Below the pieces are notes generated by a model. That model searched no databases, had not been told where the DNA came from, and was given only the letters and a program-made list of their open reading frames with translations. Of a DNA stretch of 64,000 bases, positions 34,585-45,539 are shown piece by piece. The position numbers and the translations under genes were made by a program. This DNA is from Porphyra umbilicalis (taxonomy: Eukaryota > Rhodophyta > Bangiophyceae > Bangiales > Bangiaceae), in contig KV919092.1 in the NCBI GenBank assembly GCA_002049455.2, positions 19,013 to 83,012 on the forward strand. Reading direction: 5' to 3'. Numbering within the stretch: the first letter of the stretch is position 1; each line of letters begins with the position of its first letter.

Positions 34585-37239
34585 GGTGCCATCTTGTGGG
34601 ACCGCTGCGCACGCTCTCGCTTCATCATTACGTGGGGGACTCGGGGGGTGCGTTTCTCAGAATGTGAGGGGGGTGTGGGTGGGTGTTGTGTCTTCGTGCT
34701 ACTCTGTGCTTCGAACTGATGTCTTCTTGGATACCACAGTACGCGTGCGGCGGCCCCGTGCTGCGCACGCGCGACGGTCGGGCGGCATGCGCCGCCCGCG
34801 CGCAGCGCCGCCCGTCACGTGTCGGTCGCGCCCCTGGGCCAGACGCCCAACAGCGGCGCGCTCGGTCGAGGACGGGTGCGGGTGGGCGTTTGGGAGCCAA
34901 CCCTTTGAGGCGCACCGTCGTCCGAGGGCGCTCGCCAGACCGCCGCGGCCTCGGGTGGCGGGGGCAACGGGCGTCTACCCTCTAGTCTCCAGTGGCCGCT
35001 GGGACGAGTCGCCCCGGCCCGTTGGCGCGCATGCGGCCGGCGCGGCGGCCGACGTGTCGTGCAAAGGTGGTCGGTCACTGGCCGCCAGCGAGGCAGCGGC
35101 GGCGTGCGGGGGCCGACACCCGTGGCCCGCCTCGCCACGGCTGCAGCGTGAGGTGCGCGAAACGGGTGGTGAGGATGCCGGGGGGGTGGGCATGTGCAGG
35201 TCGCGTCCAGAGCGCCACGTGCCGAGGGCGGACCGGCGACTCGACACTACACGCAGCGGGTCTGGTTGTGCTGGAGGTCAGGGAGCTGACCATGGCCGGC
35301 GGTGGCGGAGGTGGGCGCGCTTGGTTGCCGCAGACGGTCGTACAAGCGAGTTGGCGGCAGGGCTCGTCGGTACCGCTTTGTTGTCTGTACTCGCAGACGT
35401 CCGTCGTAACCGTTGCTATGGTCAGCGCCATGGGAACGCGACAACTTCCGCAACGTAGACACGAGCCCCATGCGTGCGAGTAAAAGGAACAAAAAGACCT
35501 GCAACCTGACTACCCTAGTCTCTGCGTAGCTCGCAGCACGCGATCTCATCACACACCCCCGCCCCGTCAAACCTCCTATATCTCGGCCATCCCTGTTACA
35601 TTCGGTCATTTGTACACCTCGCCCGACGCGACGTTGATACGCACGAAGTGGGGGAGGTGGTCTCCATCGGCGTGCCGCACGACGTCGCTCGTCGCCTGGT
35701 GCCGCCGCGGTCGCCGGGCGGCGACGGTCACTGTTGGGGGGGCGGCGCCGCGCGGCGCCGGGCGGTCGCCGCCGCCACGGCCCCCGCTCCGTGCCCCGCG
35801 TGCCCCGACGCACCCAGACGGTGGCGGCGGCGGATGGGCTGGCGGCGGAACCGCGCGTCGATGACGCGCATCCGGTGAGTGGACGCCCGACTGGCGACAA
35901 CAGGTGGGACAGGGTGGACGCTTTCCGGCGCGGAGGTTGGGTGAGGCGCAGCAGGGCGGCGCAACGGCGGGGGGGAGGCGGTGGGCGTGGGGCGGGGGTA
36001 GTGTGGGCCGCGTCTGTCAGTCGACGCGCGGTCACCGTCCCGCGACGTCGTTCCGCCGCGCGGTGCTCCCGCGCCTGTGCTGGCGTGGCGCTCACTTGCC
36101 CCGCCAGCGTTGCCGCCGTCACTGGCTCGGACGTGGAGCCACCCGACGGCCGCCGCCGATTGCGGGACGACGACGGTGATCTCGTGGCGGACAGCGGTGT
36201 TATCAATCTACACATACGAGAAGCGACGGCATTTTGGGGCACAGGGAAAAGAGGAAAAGACATCGTGAGTTATATGTTTAGACGGGCATGAGCACACAGG
36301 CTGCTTTCCACAGAGAAAAAGGAGACAATGTCATGGAACAGCGCTGCTGTGATGGCCACCACATCGACCACTGCTTCATTCACCAAAGACAAGCTCGTGG
36401 GGGGCACGAGACGATGCCGGAGATCAACGTACACGAATAGACGACTGAAGCAAAATGCGCGAAAGAGGGTTAGAACAGCACACGTACAGGGTGAATGCGT
36501 CGGAAGACAATCAGAACAGGAGAGGACGATAACCCAAAGATGGGACGGTGTTGGAGCCGTCGCGTCCACACGGCGACGGCGGCATACCGAGCGGACAAGG
36601 ACGGCCTCGCAACGAGCGGACGAGTGCAGCCAACGACGCGGGCATGGGGACGGCGTCACGACGGGGGCGACCTGTGGCCTCCCGACCCACCAGCCGAGCA
36701 CAGAGACAGGTGATCGCGAGAGCAGCAACCGGGACGACCGGCGCCAAAAGTGAGAGCGCTTGGACATGCAGCAAGGAGATGTTGCAGACGTTTCGGCAGC
36801 CATGTCGTGAGATATGGGATCAGAATGATACTTCGGACCGAAACGGCCCTGAAGTCTCCAAACTGGACAGGATATTCATCATTTTTGGAGTAGCCCCCGC
36901 CGTTTTCCCGGAGTTGGTACGCAGGGGATGCGTTTCGGACGACAATGTCATGTAGTTGTTTTCGATCCATGTCGCGCTTCGAGTTCCACTCCCTGTGCTG
37001 TTCATGCCATATGCGGATTCGGAAATCGACCGCGGCTGAGGCTGATAGACAGGCTACTTGATAGCTGTCAGCCAAAACCATTTAGGCCGGGCGCCTGGCA
37101 GACAGCAAACGCAGCGACCATCCCACTCCCATCACTTGCAACCCGTCCGCAGCAGCGACGGCTGCGGCATCCGCGTCTCGCGCTACGCTGGCAGCCACCC
37201 GTCCCCCTCCCAACCTGCTGCCGCATGGTGGCGGTGACG
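34585..37239. other. no supported gene
   Basis: Large overlapping frames exist on both strands (34421-35458 +, 35247-36263 -, 35734-36291 +), rich in Arg, Pro and Ala, as expected in GC-rich non-coding DNA. The end of the 35734 frame (RRRLRDDDGDLVADSGVINL) is the most protein-like piece but stands alone. Confidence 0.35.
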
Positions 37240-38060
37240 GAGGCGCCCGCAGCGCCGGCCGCCACTGTGCCTCGAACACGGCGGCCGGCGCCACTGCACT
37301 GGCGGCGGTGACGCGGAGGCGACGGCGGCGCCCGCGGAGTCCGCCGCCGCTCTGCCGTGGACACGGTGGCTACGGCCTCTGCACTAGCGGCGGTGAGGCG
37401 GCGACGACGGTGGTGCTGCGGCGCTCGCGGCGTCCGCCGCCGCTCTGCTGTGGACACGGTGGCTACGGCCTCTGCACTGACGGCGGTGAGGCGGCGGCGA
37501 CGGTGGTGCTGCGGCGCTCGCGGCGTCGGCCGCCGCTTTGCCGCGAAGACGGCGGCCACCGCCTCTGCACTGGCGGCGGTGAGGCGGCGGCGACGGCGGT
37601 GATGGCGGCGCTCGCGGCGTCGGCCGCCGCTTTGCCGCGAGCACGGTGACCACCGCCTCTGCGCTGGCGGCGGTGAGGCGGCAGCGACGTCAGTGACGGC
37701 GGCTTCGGGCGCCGCTCGGCCTCGGACACGGTGGCTACTGCCTCGGTTGTGGCGGCTATGATGGCGGCGGCGACGGCAGTGGCGATGGCGGTGCCCGCGG
37801 CGTCCGCCGCAGCTCAGCCACGGAAAACGGCGGATACCTCTTGGGTAGTGGCGGCAATGGCGGCGGCTGTGACGGCGGCGGTGACGGCGGCGCCCGCGGC
37901 GGTGACCGCCGCTCGGCCGCGAACACGGCGGCCACCGCCTCTGTTGTGATGGCTATGTTGTGGCGGCGGTGAGGCGCCGATGACGGCGGCGCCCGCGGCA
38001 GGACCGCCGCTCGGCCGCGAACACGGCGGCCGTCGCCTCGGTAGTGGTGGCGGTGACGGC
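37240..38060. repeat. 93-bp tandem repeat array, degenerate at the right
   Basis: Landmark GTGGACACGGTGGCTACGGC at 37357 and 37450, and diverged forms near 37543 and 37636, give an exact 93-base step (31 codons). Further right (37724-38060) the units degenerate into CGGCGG-rich sequence. All three plus frames and the minus frames are open through much of it; none is credible as a gene. Confidence 0.88.
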
Positions 38061-38565
38061 GGCCCCCGCGGCATCGACCCCCGCTTGGCAGCTGCGCCGG
38101 CGCCGTAGCCGCCGGACCTGGCGAGCGTGCGCGTGGCCTCGGTAGTCCCTGGCGGCGGCGCCAAGGATTCTGTCGCCAAGCCTGTGACGGCCATCGCCCG
38201 GCGGCGCTGATCGCGGGTGGAGCGGGTCGTCCCATCGAGGTTGGCCGCAGCTGAGCGGCGGGGGTTGGGGGAGGACTACCGGGCTGCCGCCCAAGCTCGC
38301 AACGGTCGGCGGAGGATGAGGGGAAGGCGGCAGTCACACTGTGTGGCGCTAGGATTCACAACCAACACTGGTGGCTGGGGCTGGTATCCACAGTCGGCAC
38401 CGGGACGATTGCCTCTCTGAAGAATAATAGAACCTACTTTGTCAAGCGCACCAACGCCACGTGCAAACACACCCACACTTCAGAGGAAAAGGCACTGGCT
38501 ACTGGCTCCAGACGTGCAGCCAGAAACAGAATAGAGATACCATCAACAAAGAAAGAATCACCAAC
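38061..38565. other. 3' flank of the transposase gene
   Basis: No gene seen. If the transposase belongs to a complete element, one terminal inverted repeat should lie here; I could not pair it with sequence beyond 40300. Confidence 0.35.
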
Positions 38566-39822
38566 TCACGCAGGAGCCACACCCGTCAGGAGCCGGGAGA
38601 TCTCGTGCGACACACGGGAGAACTGGCCGGCCACCTGGGCAGTGGTGAGCATGCCGACGGCGGCAGCCATCAGGTGGAAGGGCTTGTCCAAGTACCGCCC
38701 GTCCTCGTACACGAGCGACCTCACGTGCTCCTTGAGATCGGCGAAGACGCCCTCGATCGGCTGCAAGTTTGGAGAGTACGGAGGGAGCCGCACATAGTGG
38801 ATGCCATTCGCCTGCATATACTCGTCCCCCCAGTGGTCGTGGATGCTCGCGTTGTCGTACAGCACTACGCAGGCGTCCGGCTGCATCTCGCACGGCAGCC
38901 CCGGGATGTACGTGTTCATGAGCGCGTGAAGACATTGAAGGAACAAGCGCCAGTCGTCCGACGTCTGCGCATTGCCGACTATGACGGTCTGCCACCACAG
39001 CACGCCGTGCGTCAGCGTCACGCCCATCATCGTGCTCGTCCGCTTCATCGTCCGCGTGTACCGGTCGCGCAGGACGCACGGCACGTTCCTCCGGGATCTA
39101 CCAAAGCGACGTAGCATGTCGCTCCCCGCCGTGTGCGTCTCGTCGCACGACACGAGGCATCGCATAGGAATCTCATTGACCAGGACAGCAAACGCCCGTT
39201 GGGCCGCCTCGGAGCTTTCTGCGTACAGCCGCTCAATCTTCTTGCGAGTGTAGCCGTGGTACCGCAGCACGCGGTACACTGTCGCCGCGCTGACCCAACG
39301 ATGGTCGCTGGTGGGGTAGTCCAAGCTCAGCGCCACGAGCAGGTCCACGTGGTCACGCAAAAACGCCGCCGGCTCCGTCTCCACAAGGGTGAGGATGGCG
39401 CGCGTGAGATGTGGGTTGCGGATGGCCGCGTCGTTGTGGTGGTTTCGCAGCCGTGAATGGCACCAGACCGTGCCGTTTGTCTCAAAGTGCTGGATCCAGC
39501 GGCGCATGGACCGCTCCGAGCATCCAATAATCTCGGCCACGTCGCCGGAGGGGTAGCCCTCTCCCAGTAGACCGAGCACGTGCTCGCGCGTCTCCTCCGA
39601 GAACATGTCGATGCCGTCGGGGGCAGCGTCGCAGTCGTCCCCGGACAGCTCCGACGCGTCCGTCTCGGTTGACGACGAAGATATTGATGACAGTGTCGAG
39701 TCCGTCCCGACAGACGTCGTTGAGCTCGTCCCGGCCGACATCACACACGACGACAGCGAGTCCTCGGTCGACGACCTGCGCGCGGAGAAGATCGTCTGCA
39801 CGACGCCAGCCGACACGGACAT
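38566..39822 (-). CDS. IS630/Tc1-mariner-type DDE transposase
   Basis: Cut-and-paste DNA transposase, 418 residues from the ATG at 39822. The frame is open for 55 more codons upstream, but those lie in the adjoining repeat. After a Ser/Thr/Asp-rich start comes a helix-turn-helix (EGYPSGDVAEIIGCSERSMR) and a second DNA-binding part (ATVYRVLRYHGYTRKKIERL). The catalytic core has CLVSCDETHTAG (first Asp), VVLYDNASIHDHW (second Asp) and LPPYSPNLQPIE (Glu), with 33 residues between the last two. No stop or frameshift breaks it. The enzyme may be intact; mobility cannot be judged without terminal repeats. The family also occurs in domesticated form, which is not excluded. Confidence 0.92.
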   Translation of the reverse strand: MSVSAGVVQTIFSARRSSTEDSLSSCVMSAGTSSTTSVGTDSTLSSISSSSTETDASELSGDDCDAAPDGIDMFSEETREHVLGLLGEGYPSGDVAEIIGCSERSMRRWIQHFETNGTVWCHSRLRNHHNDAAIRNPHLTRAILTLVETEPAAFLRDHVDLLVALSLDYPTSDHRWVSAATVYRVLRYHGYTRKKIERLYAESSEAAQRAFAVLVNEIPMRCLVSCDETHTAGSDMLRRFGRSRRNVPCVLRDRYTRTMKRTSTMMGVTLTHGVLWWQTVIVGNAQTSDDWRLFLQCLHALMNTYIPGLPCEMQPDACVVLYDNASIHDHWGDEYMQANGIHYVRLPPYSPNLQPIEGVFADLKEHVRSLVYEDGRYLDKPFHLMAAAVGMLTTAQVAGQFSRVSHEISRLLTGVAPA

Positions 39823-39839
39823 CACGCGGCAACGCCCCG

Positions 39840-40280
39840 TCGGCGGCGAGCGGGGACGGAGAAGCACGCTGAGAACGGTGGCGGTGACCCGTCGGCGGCG
39901 GGAAGGGACGGAGGGGGACGACCGCCGATGAACGCGTCGGTGCCCCGTCGGTGGCGGGCGAAAGGAAGCGGGCGGCGAGGGACACACGCGGAGGAAGGCG
40001 CCGGTGCGCCGTCGGCGGCGGGCAGGGACGGAGGGGGACGACCGCTAAGGAACGCGCCGGTGCCCCGCCGGTGGCGGGCGAGAGGAAACGGGCCGCGAGG
40101 GACACACGCGGAGGAAGGCGCCAGTGCGCCGTCGGCGGCGGCCAGGGACGGAGGGGGACGACCGCCAAGGAACGCGCCGGTGCGCCGTCGGTGGCGGGCG
40201 AGAGGAAACGGGCGGCGAGGGACACACGCGGAGGAATGCGCCGGTGCCCCGTCGTCATTGGCGTGCGGGAACGGGCGGCG
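39840..40280. repeat. 120-bp tandem repeat, about 3.5 copies
   Basis: ACGGAGGGGGACGACCGC occurs at 39908, 40028 and 40148, exactly 120 bases apart. Copies differ by a few bases, and a diverged copy follows to about 40280. Frames on both strands are kept open by the unit length. Confidence 0.92.
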
Positions 40281-41556
40281 GAGGCGAGGGAGACGCCCAG
40301 CAATCACGCGGCGCTCCTCGGATGGCCGGCGGTGAGGGGGATGCACACCCAAAAAGGTGACGCCGCCCCGTCGGCGGCGGCGAGGGACGGGGCAGCACGC
40401 CGAGAAAGGTGGCGCCGCCCCCGCAGGCGGCGGGCAGGGTCGGAGGGGGACGCACGCTGAGGAAGGCGGCGGTGCCGCGTCCGTGGCGGGCGGAAATGGA
40501 CAGCGGCGGAGAAGGCGACACAGAGCAGCGCGGGGGCGCCCCCTGGGTGGCGGGTGGGGATGGTGGGGAGGTCGAAGCGGCGGCGAAGGGCAAGACGCTG
40601 TGGCGCACGCGCCACCGACCGAGAGGGAGCGCGGGGGAATCCTCCAGGGGTCGCGCGGGAACCCGCCAGAGGACACGGGGGAACCCGCATGCCCGACGTT
40701 GCCCACAAGGAAAAGGCAACGCGACCTGCTCGAAGAGAGCGGTCCGTAAAGCTGTCTGTCGGGTTATCAGCTTGAATTGTTGTGCGGATTGTCACGGAAA
40801 CCAGTGCCATTCGCCGCACCAGTGCCTGTCAGTGCGGGAAATGGGTCGGCCGAGCGGAATTTAGATGTGCCCCAGTCACGAATGACGCGGTCAGACGAAG
40901 TTTGATTTCGGCCCACTGAACGTCAGCTGCCTATCTGATTTGGCCCGTTCCGGGCCAACCCACATTGCCGTGAGTCGAGCTGTGAATAGACCAATGAGGG
41001 TGCTTCGCCTGCTCCAGGGGATGCTGACAGCGTCCGATGGGGGGTGATACTTTGCCCGCCCCTGGAGGCTCAGAGCAAAGGTGAATGCTCTCATTAAGAA
41101 CTACACCCCCACTGAGAGCCCCAGTTAGGGGTTCTCATTTGGGTCATTTGCTGAGGACACGATACTTTGCCCACCCGCGCCGCGTGCACGCCTGGCTGGC
41201 ACAAGCGCATTCTCTGGGGGCCACCGGAGAGCCGAATATGTGGGACTGGGCCACATACATCTCGTCCAGGTACCGGGGGCCATCGAGAGAGGCACACATG
41301 ACAGAGCTGCTGGCGTCCCGCTTGCACTCGTCATCAGCGATTCTGATGCATTGGGGGGGGGGGGGGGATGGCATGTCATAGTTTCCGCAAACTACGCCTC
41401 CCGCGGCGTGGCCAAAATTGGGAAAACCACCATATACCTCGTGCATTCGAGTGCACTATTCTGCGCAGGGCTCCAATCCCACTGGCCGAAGGTAGACGTT
41501 CGTAAAGAGTATGTCGAGAAGAAGCGTAAGCGTTTTGTTGCAGCGATCCCCTGACA
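40281..41556. other. no supported gene
   Basis: Diverged GC-rich repeat-like sequence to about 40620, then lower-GC unique sequence. GATACTTTGCCC occurs twice (41047, 41161). A 13-base G run lies near 41351. Confidence 0.4.
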
Positions 41557-42587
41557 TTGGGAGGCTACTTAAAAGTTCGCTCATCCAGAAGTGCGGTCTC
41601 TTGCGCGACTTTTGAGATTCGATATCACGAGATCCGGCAGTCCATAGAGTCGCGCGCTTCGTCAGTAGCCAATGAGCGCCTGTGCATGGGCACTCCCAAA
41701 ATAAATCCAAGAATGCCCTCGAAAGCCTCTTTGAGTGGCTCAAGCGCCATCGCACACCTACCCGCCCACCCTTTCCCCGCCGTCGCTGTCGTACCTTCCG
41801 CGGTCGCTGTCGTGGGGCAGCGTGTGCGTGCCACTGCACCGGTGGCCGAAGCGGACTATTCGCTCCAGAAAAGCAACGGCACCGCCGGGGAGCGCTATGC
41901 GGGGGATGGGCGGGGGGAGGGTGGCGGGGGGGTTGGGGGAACAGCTGCTCCGCACAACTGCAGTTGCTTTGCGTCGGCGGTGACGAGCGTCGCGCCGGCG
42001 GCGACGAGCGCCGCACTGCATTTCAGCGCGGCGGCTGACGCCGCCGGCGACGGGCGTGCTCCAACCGCCGACGTGGTCGCGTGCGCCGCACCCGCCGTCG
42101 CAAGCGGCGTCAGCGCTACGGCTGCACCTGCCGCTGCCAGCGGCGGAACTGCGATCGCAACCGTATCCGCCACCATGCCTACATCCACCGCCCCGTTGTC
42201 GACCCCACAGCCCGCGCGGGCCAACTGCGCCGGCCCACCACCAGAAGGGCCCGAGCGTGGGCGGGTGGGGGGGGGGGGGGGCAGGGGACGGAGGCGGCAC
42301 TGCGCTCAGAGGGCGCGCGTGCCGGGGCGGTGGCAGCCGGCGCCGACAGCCAGGGCAGCATGCCGCTGACGCCGGTGGGCGTCCAGCTGTGCACAGAAGT
42401 CGGAGGCCGCTGCCAGAAAGTTGATATGGCTGACGTTTCTCAGATACTTGTTCACCGTGAATTCTCTTCCCTTGGTCAACTGTCACCGTACTTGCTCCTT
42501 ATCCGTGCGGCATCACAAGATCTCGCTCACGAGGCTGAAAACGTAGCCTCCCTGTCCTTGCGTTCTTCCCGATTTGGTCAGTCATAA
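41557..42587 (+). pseudogene. unknown protein gene split at a 15-base G run
   Basis: Frame 41557-42369 gives a segment with PSKASLSGSSAIAHLPAHPF and a long Ala/Ser/Thr-rich part. At the G run 42267-42281 the protein-like reading moves to another frame, which ends in GSMPLTPVGVQLCTEVGGRC, then VSQILVHREFSSLGQLSPYL, and stops at 42587. One or two bases added or lost in the G run would make one continuous frame of about 340 codons. I do not recognise a family. The C-terminal 70 residues are the most protein-like part. Confidence 0.4.
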
Positions 42588-43703
42588 ATCGGGTGCTGTC
42601 GAGAATCGGGCGGATCGGATGCCCCTGATCGATACGAATGCGGAAGTGGGCATCAATGGGTGGGATGTGCTGCGCTTCGCGCTCCGTTTTTTCTTCTGAG
42701 GACCCAAGGGCCACCCTCTGATACGTCTACGAAGTTTGGGGTCGATTGATGTACATGCGCCGAAACCAGAGCCGTTTTTCCATAGGACTAATAAGATGAG
42801 ATAGACTTTGGTGCTATACATGCAAATCCAGCTGCTCATCCCCTTCTAAAGGCCCATACCTCTCGGATGACTCGCAAAGCACCTTCCAGTACAGATGATG
42901 GCCTTGTATGGTTCGAAGTCCGCGCACAGAGGGCCTGTGGTAAGGTAGCCAAAACAATTCCGAACTGGCGCGTTCGAGAGACGCTGTTGCTCGTCGATCT
43001 ATTGGTCCACGTCTTTGGCACAAAGGATGGCTATAGCTATCCTTCTGGCTATCATGCGCACGTTTGGCACGAAGGATAGCAATATGGCACAGAATGTGGC
43101 AAAATGACCTCCCGATAGAGACGCCCTTGGCCATCGGGTGGCAAAATGGCACACCGATAGACTTGATCTATCCACGAATTACTCAAATGGTTCCAGCCTT
43201 TTCTCCAGGATAACCCAGTGAATGTTCTGTGGGCATCAAGCATCGCACTGCAGGCGACTCGCTCTGTGTTGCTATTCGTGCTGTGATACGCAAAAGCACG
43301 GTTGGTATCCTCAAGTGGTGGGCCGATATGTATTGGGGAGAGACACCACTTTCCGAGCTGAGGAAAACCATGGGTCGTAGGGGCGAAATGTACCGCGGGT
43401 ACTAGAACTAATGGACACAGATTCCGATGTAGGGCGCCACAGACAGACAGTTATGCATCCCGTCTCCCAACGACACAGTCATGCATGGTAGGCCTTATTT
43501 CCCGCTCCATCACAATACTCCATGGTCAGGAGGCATGCCAGTCCCATTTTCGCTCAGACAATATTGGTGCTCAGGTGTTGTATCGCATGAGTGCGGCAGC
43601 ATCGGCGGACAGAAAGGAGAGAAGACAGCTCCATGAGGCACACGATGTTGGCTCTTGGGGGTTTCAGGAAGATCAGCAGGACACATCATCGAGCCCGACG
43701 ACT
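42588..43703. other. lower-GC spacer, no gene seen
   Basis: Short frames only. Small hairpins are present, for example a near-palindrome GGATGGCTATAGCTATCC near 43026. Confidence 0.4.
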
Positions 43704-43806
43704 ACAGCCGTTCTCCCAAAAACCCCGCACTCCAACAGTTGCAAAAGAGTTCCAAATCGGCCTCTGCGGGGTCGTAGAGGCCGATCTGGAACGGGAGAAC
43801 GGCTGT
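43704..43806. repeat. foldback sequence (103 bases)
   Basis: ACAGCCGTTCTCCC (43704-43717) is the exact reverse complement of 43793-43806. Inside it, 43749-43765 pairs with 43776-43792 with one mismatch, around a 10-base loop (43766-43775). A 31-base segment of the left arm (43718-43748) is unpaired, though ACCCCGC within it can alternatively pair with GCGGGGT at 43766-43772. It could be a short foldback element or a structured RNA; nothing shows transcription. Confidence 0.7.
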
Positions 43807-44799
43807 AGCAGATCAACCAAGGGTCCAGATGCATCTCACAAGTCCCATTCGCTCGATTGTGAAGAAGTAAAAAAAAAAGCAACGCTGCTGAAATGAATTT
43901 CAGTCTGGTCGTCGAAAGCGGATGCTCCGGGCTCACGCCTAAAGTTTTAGTTAAGACCCCCGTCTCCTGGTTTTAACCAATGGGAAACCAGAATGTCGGC
44001 TCGGTATGCTCTTGGGCCAACTAAAAGAGGTATGTGGCGACTGTCAGCACGAGTGGGCGACACGTATGCTGCCCTGGCGGTGCTTGTGAGAGGGCTTCGT
44101 AGGGTCAGATCAGACCCAGAAGACCGCCCTTAACTAGGTAGGCGTGGGCTGGCGGGTCAACCCTTTCCCAGCAGGTCAACGCGCGGCCCTGCTATTGCTG
44201 GGGGTGTGTTGTCCATCCTCGCTGGGATCCGCGGCACCAGCAGGTTCACAAGCAAACACACAGCGGCGCCTCAGCCACACTGCGTGTGCCTCCACTAATG
44301 CCGTCCGGCAAGCGCCGTGGCGGCCTGCGATTCATCGGCGGTCCGGTGCACGCACGCCCGCGCGGCTGCCACCACGGCCGCGCCTCGTGGGTCAACAGTG
44401 ACCTCGCGTGGCGCCCTTCGTGGTTGGGCGCCCCCGACCGGGGGTGTGGGGAGACGTCCTCTCCCCCGCCGCACAGATCTCGGTGCTGAAGGCCGCCTGC
44501 CGCGGGTGCGCGCCCGCACGTTGCCGCGCCGCCATTGCCGCGCGGTCGCCACTCTCCATTTGGCGCGCGCGGCGGCCAGCAGAGGCGCCACAGCGCCTCC
44601 GTGCCGCACTGTCACTTTCGATGGCAACGAGGCCGCGGCGAGGAGGCAGCACCCGACAGCGCACGGCGGAGAAGGAGTAGATCGGCGCGGCCTGACGACC
44701 GCGGCCGACAGCCAGCGGGGCAGGGAGGCGGGGGCACCATTCCTGCGGCCCCGCCGCGGCCGTGGCCATGGCGGCCGTCTAGGCGCCGAGATGAGTCAC
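43807..44799. other. no supported gene
   Basis: GC rises from about 44280 onward and overlapping Arg/Pro/Ala-rich frames appear on both strands, none recognisable. Confidence 0.4.
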
Positions 44800-45400
44800 T
44801 TCCGCTTGATCCATATTGGAGAGGGGGGCTGACGCCCCGACGTGGCCGCACAGGTCACCGCGTCGCGCGCAGCGTGTGGCCCGCGGGCGGTGGCCAGTGC
44901 CGATTTCAGCGCACAACAACCGGATGGAGGCCCCCCGTTGGCGCCGCGGAGCGTCTGCAGGGGAGAGCTGCCGCCCGCCCCGATGGCAATGTGCCGACCG
45001 CGACGCGCCGCAGGACGTGCCGCCGCAGCACCAGGCCGCGCCCCCCGCGCCCGCACCGCGGTGGACCCACCGCGGGTGGGCAAAGGCGCCAAAGGGGGGT
45101 ATGTTTGGGGTTGGTCCATAGTGGCGCGCGCTTCTGGCGCCCCGACGGGGCCGCGCTGGACTCGGCGTCGCGCCCCGCGTGTCGCCCGCGGGCGCCCGCC
45201 AAAGCTGTTTACAGGGCACAACATACGGATGGAGCCCCACCGTCGCCTCCGCGGGGCGTCTGCAGGGGGGGCTGCTGAGCGCCCAGAGGGCAGCCCGCCG
45301 CCCGCGGCGCGCCGTAGGGCGCCCCCGCAGCATCAAGCCGCGCCCCCTGTGCCCGCACCACGGCGGGGGCACCGGGCGGCTACAAAAAGGGGCCCAGCCC
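44800..45400. repeat. two diverged copies of a ~305-bp unit
   Basis: GCACAACAACCGGATGGAG at 44911 corresponds to GCACAACATACGGATGGAG at 45216, and CGTCTGCAGGGG and GCAGCACCAGGCCGCGCCCC follow each at matching distances. Similarity extends upstream (GCGTGT..CGCCCGCGGGCG). Copies are perhaps 75-80% alike by eye. A third, weaker copy upstream is possible. The array ends about 140 bases before the NADPH oxidase start. Confidence 0.7.
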
Positions 45401-45539
45401 GGTGCAGAGCCGACGCCGACCGCTGTGGCCACACGACAAAGCGTGCCGACCGCCCTCGCGTCCGCGGCGGCCCCCTCCACCGACGCCCACTGCTACCGCA
45501 GCGGGTCCGGCACCCCCGCTCCCCCCTACGCACCACACC

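Noticed and set aside
34421..36263. Overlapping 345- and 338-codon frames on opposite strands
   Set aside because: Neither has a domain or unbiased composition; both are typical of GC-rich spacer.
37308..37649. Repeat protein with 31-residue units
   Set aside because: All frames on both strands are open because the unit is 93 bases; no preferred frame or start context.
42890..42925. tRNA-like GGTTCGAAGTCC box
   Set aside because: No A box, acceptor stem or anticodon arm could be built around it.
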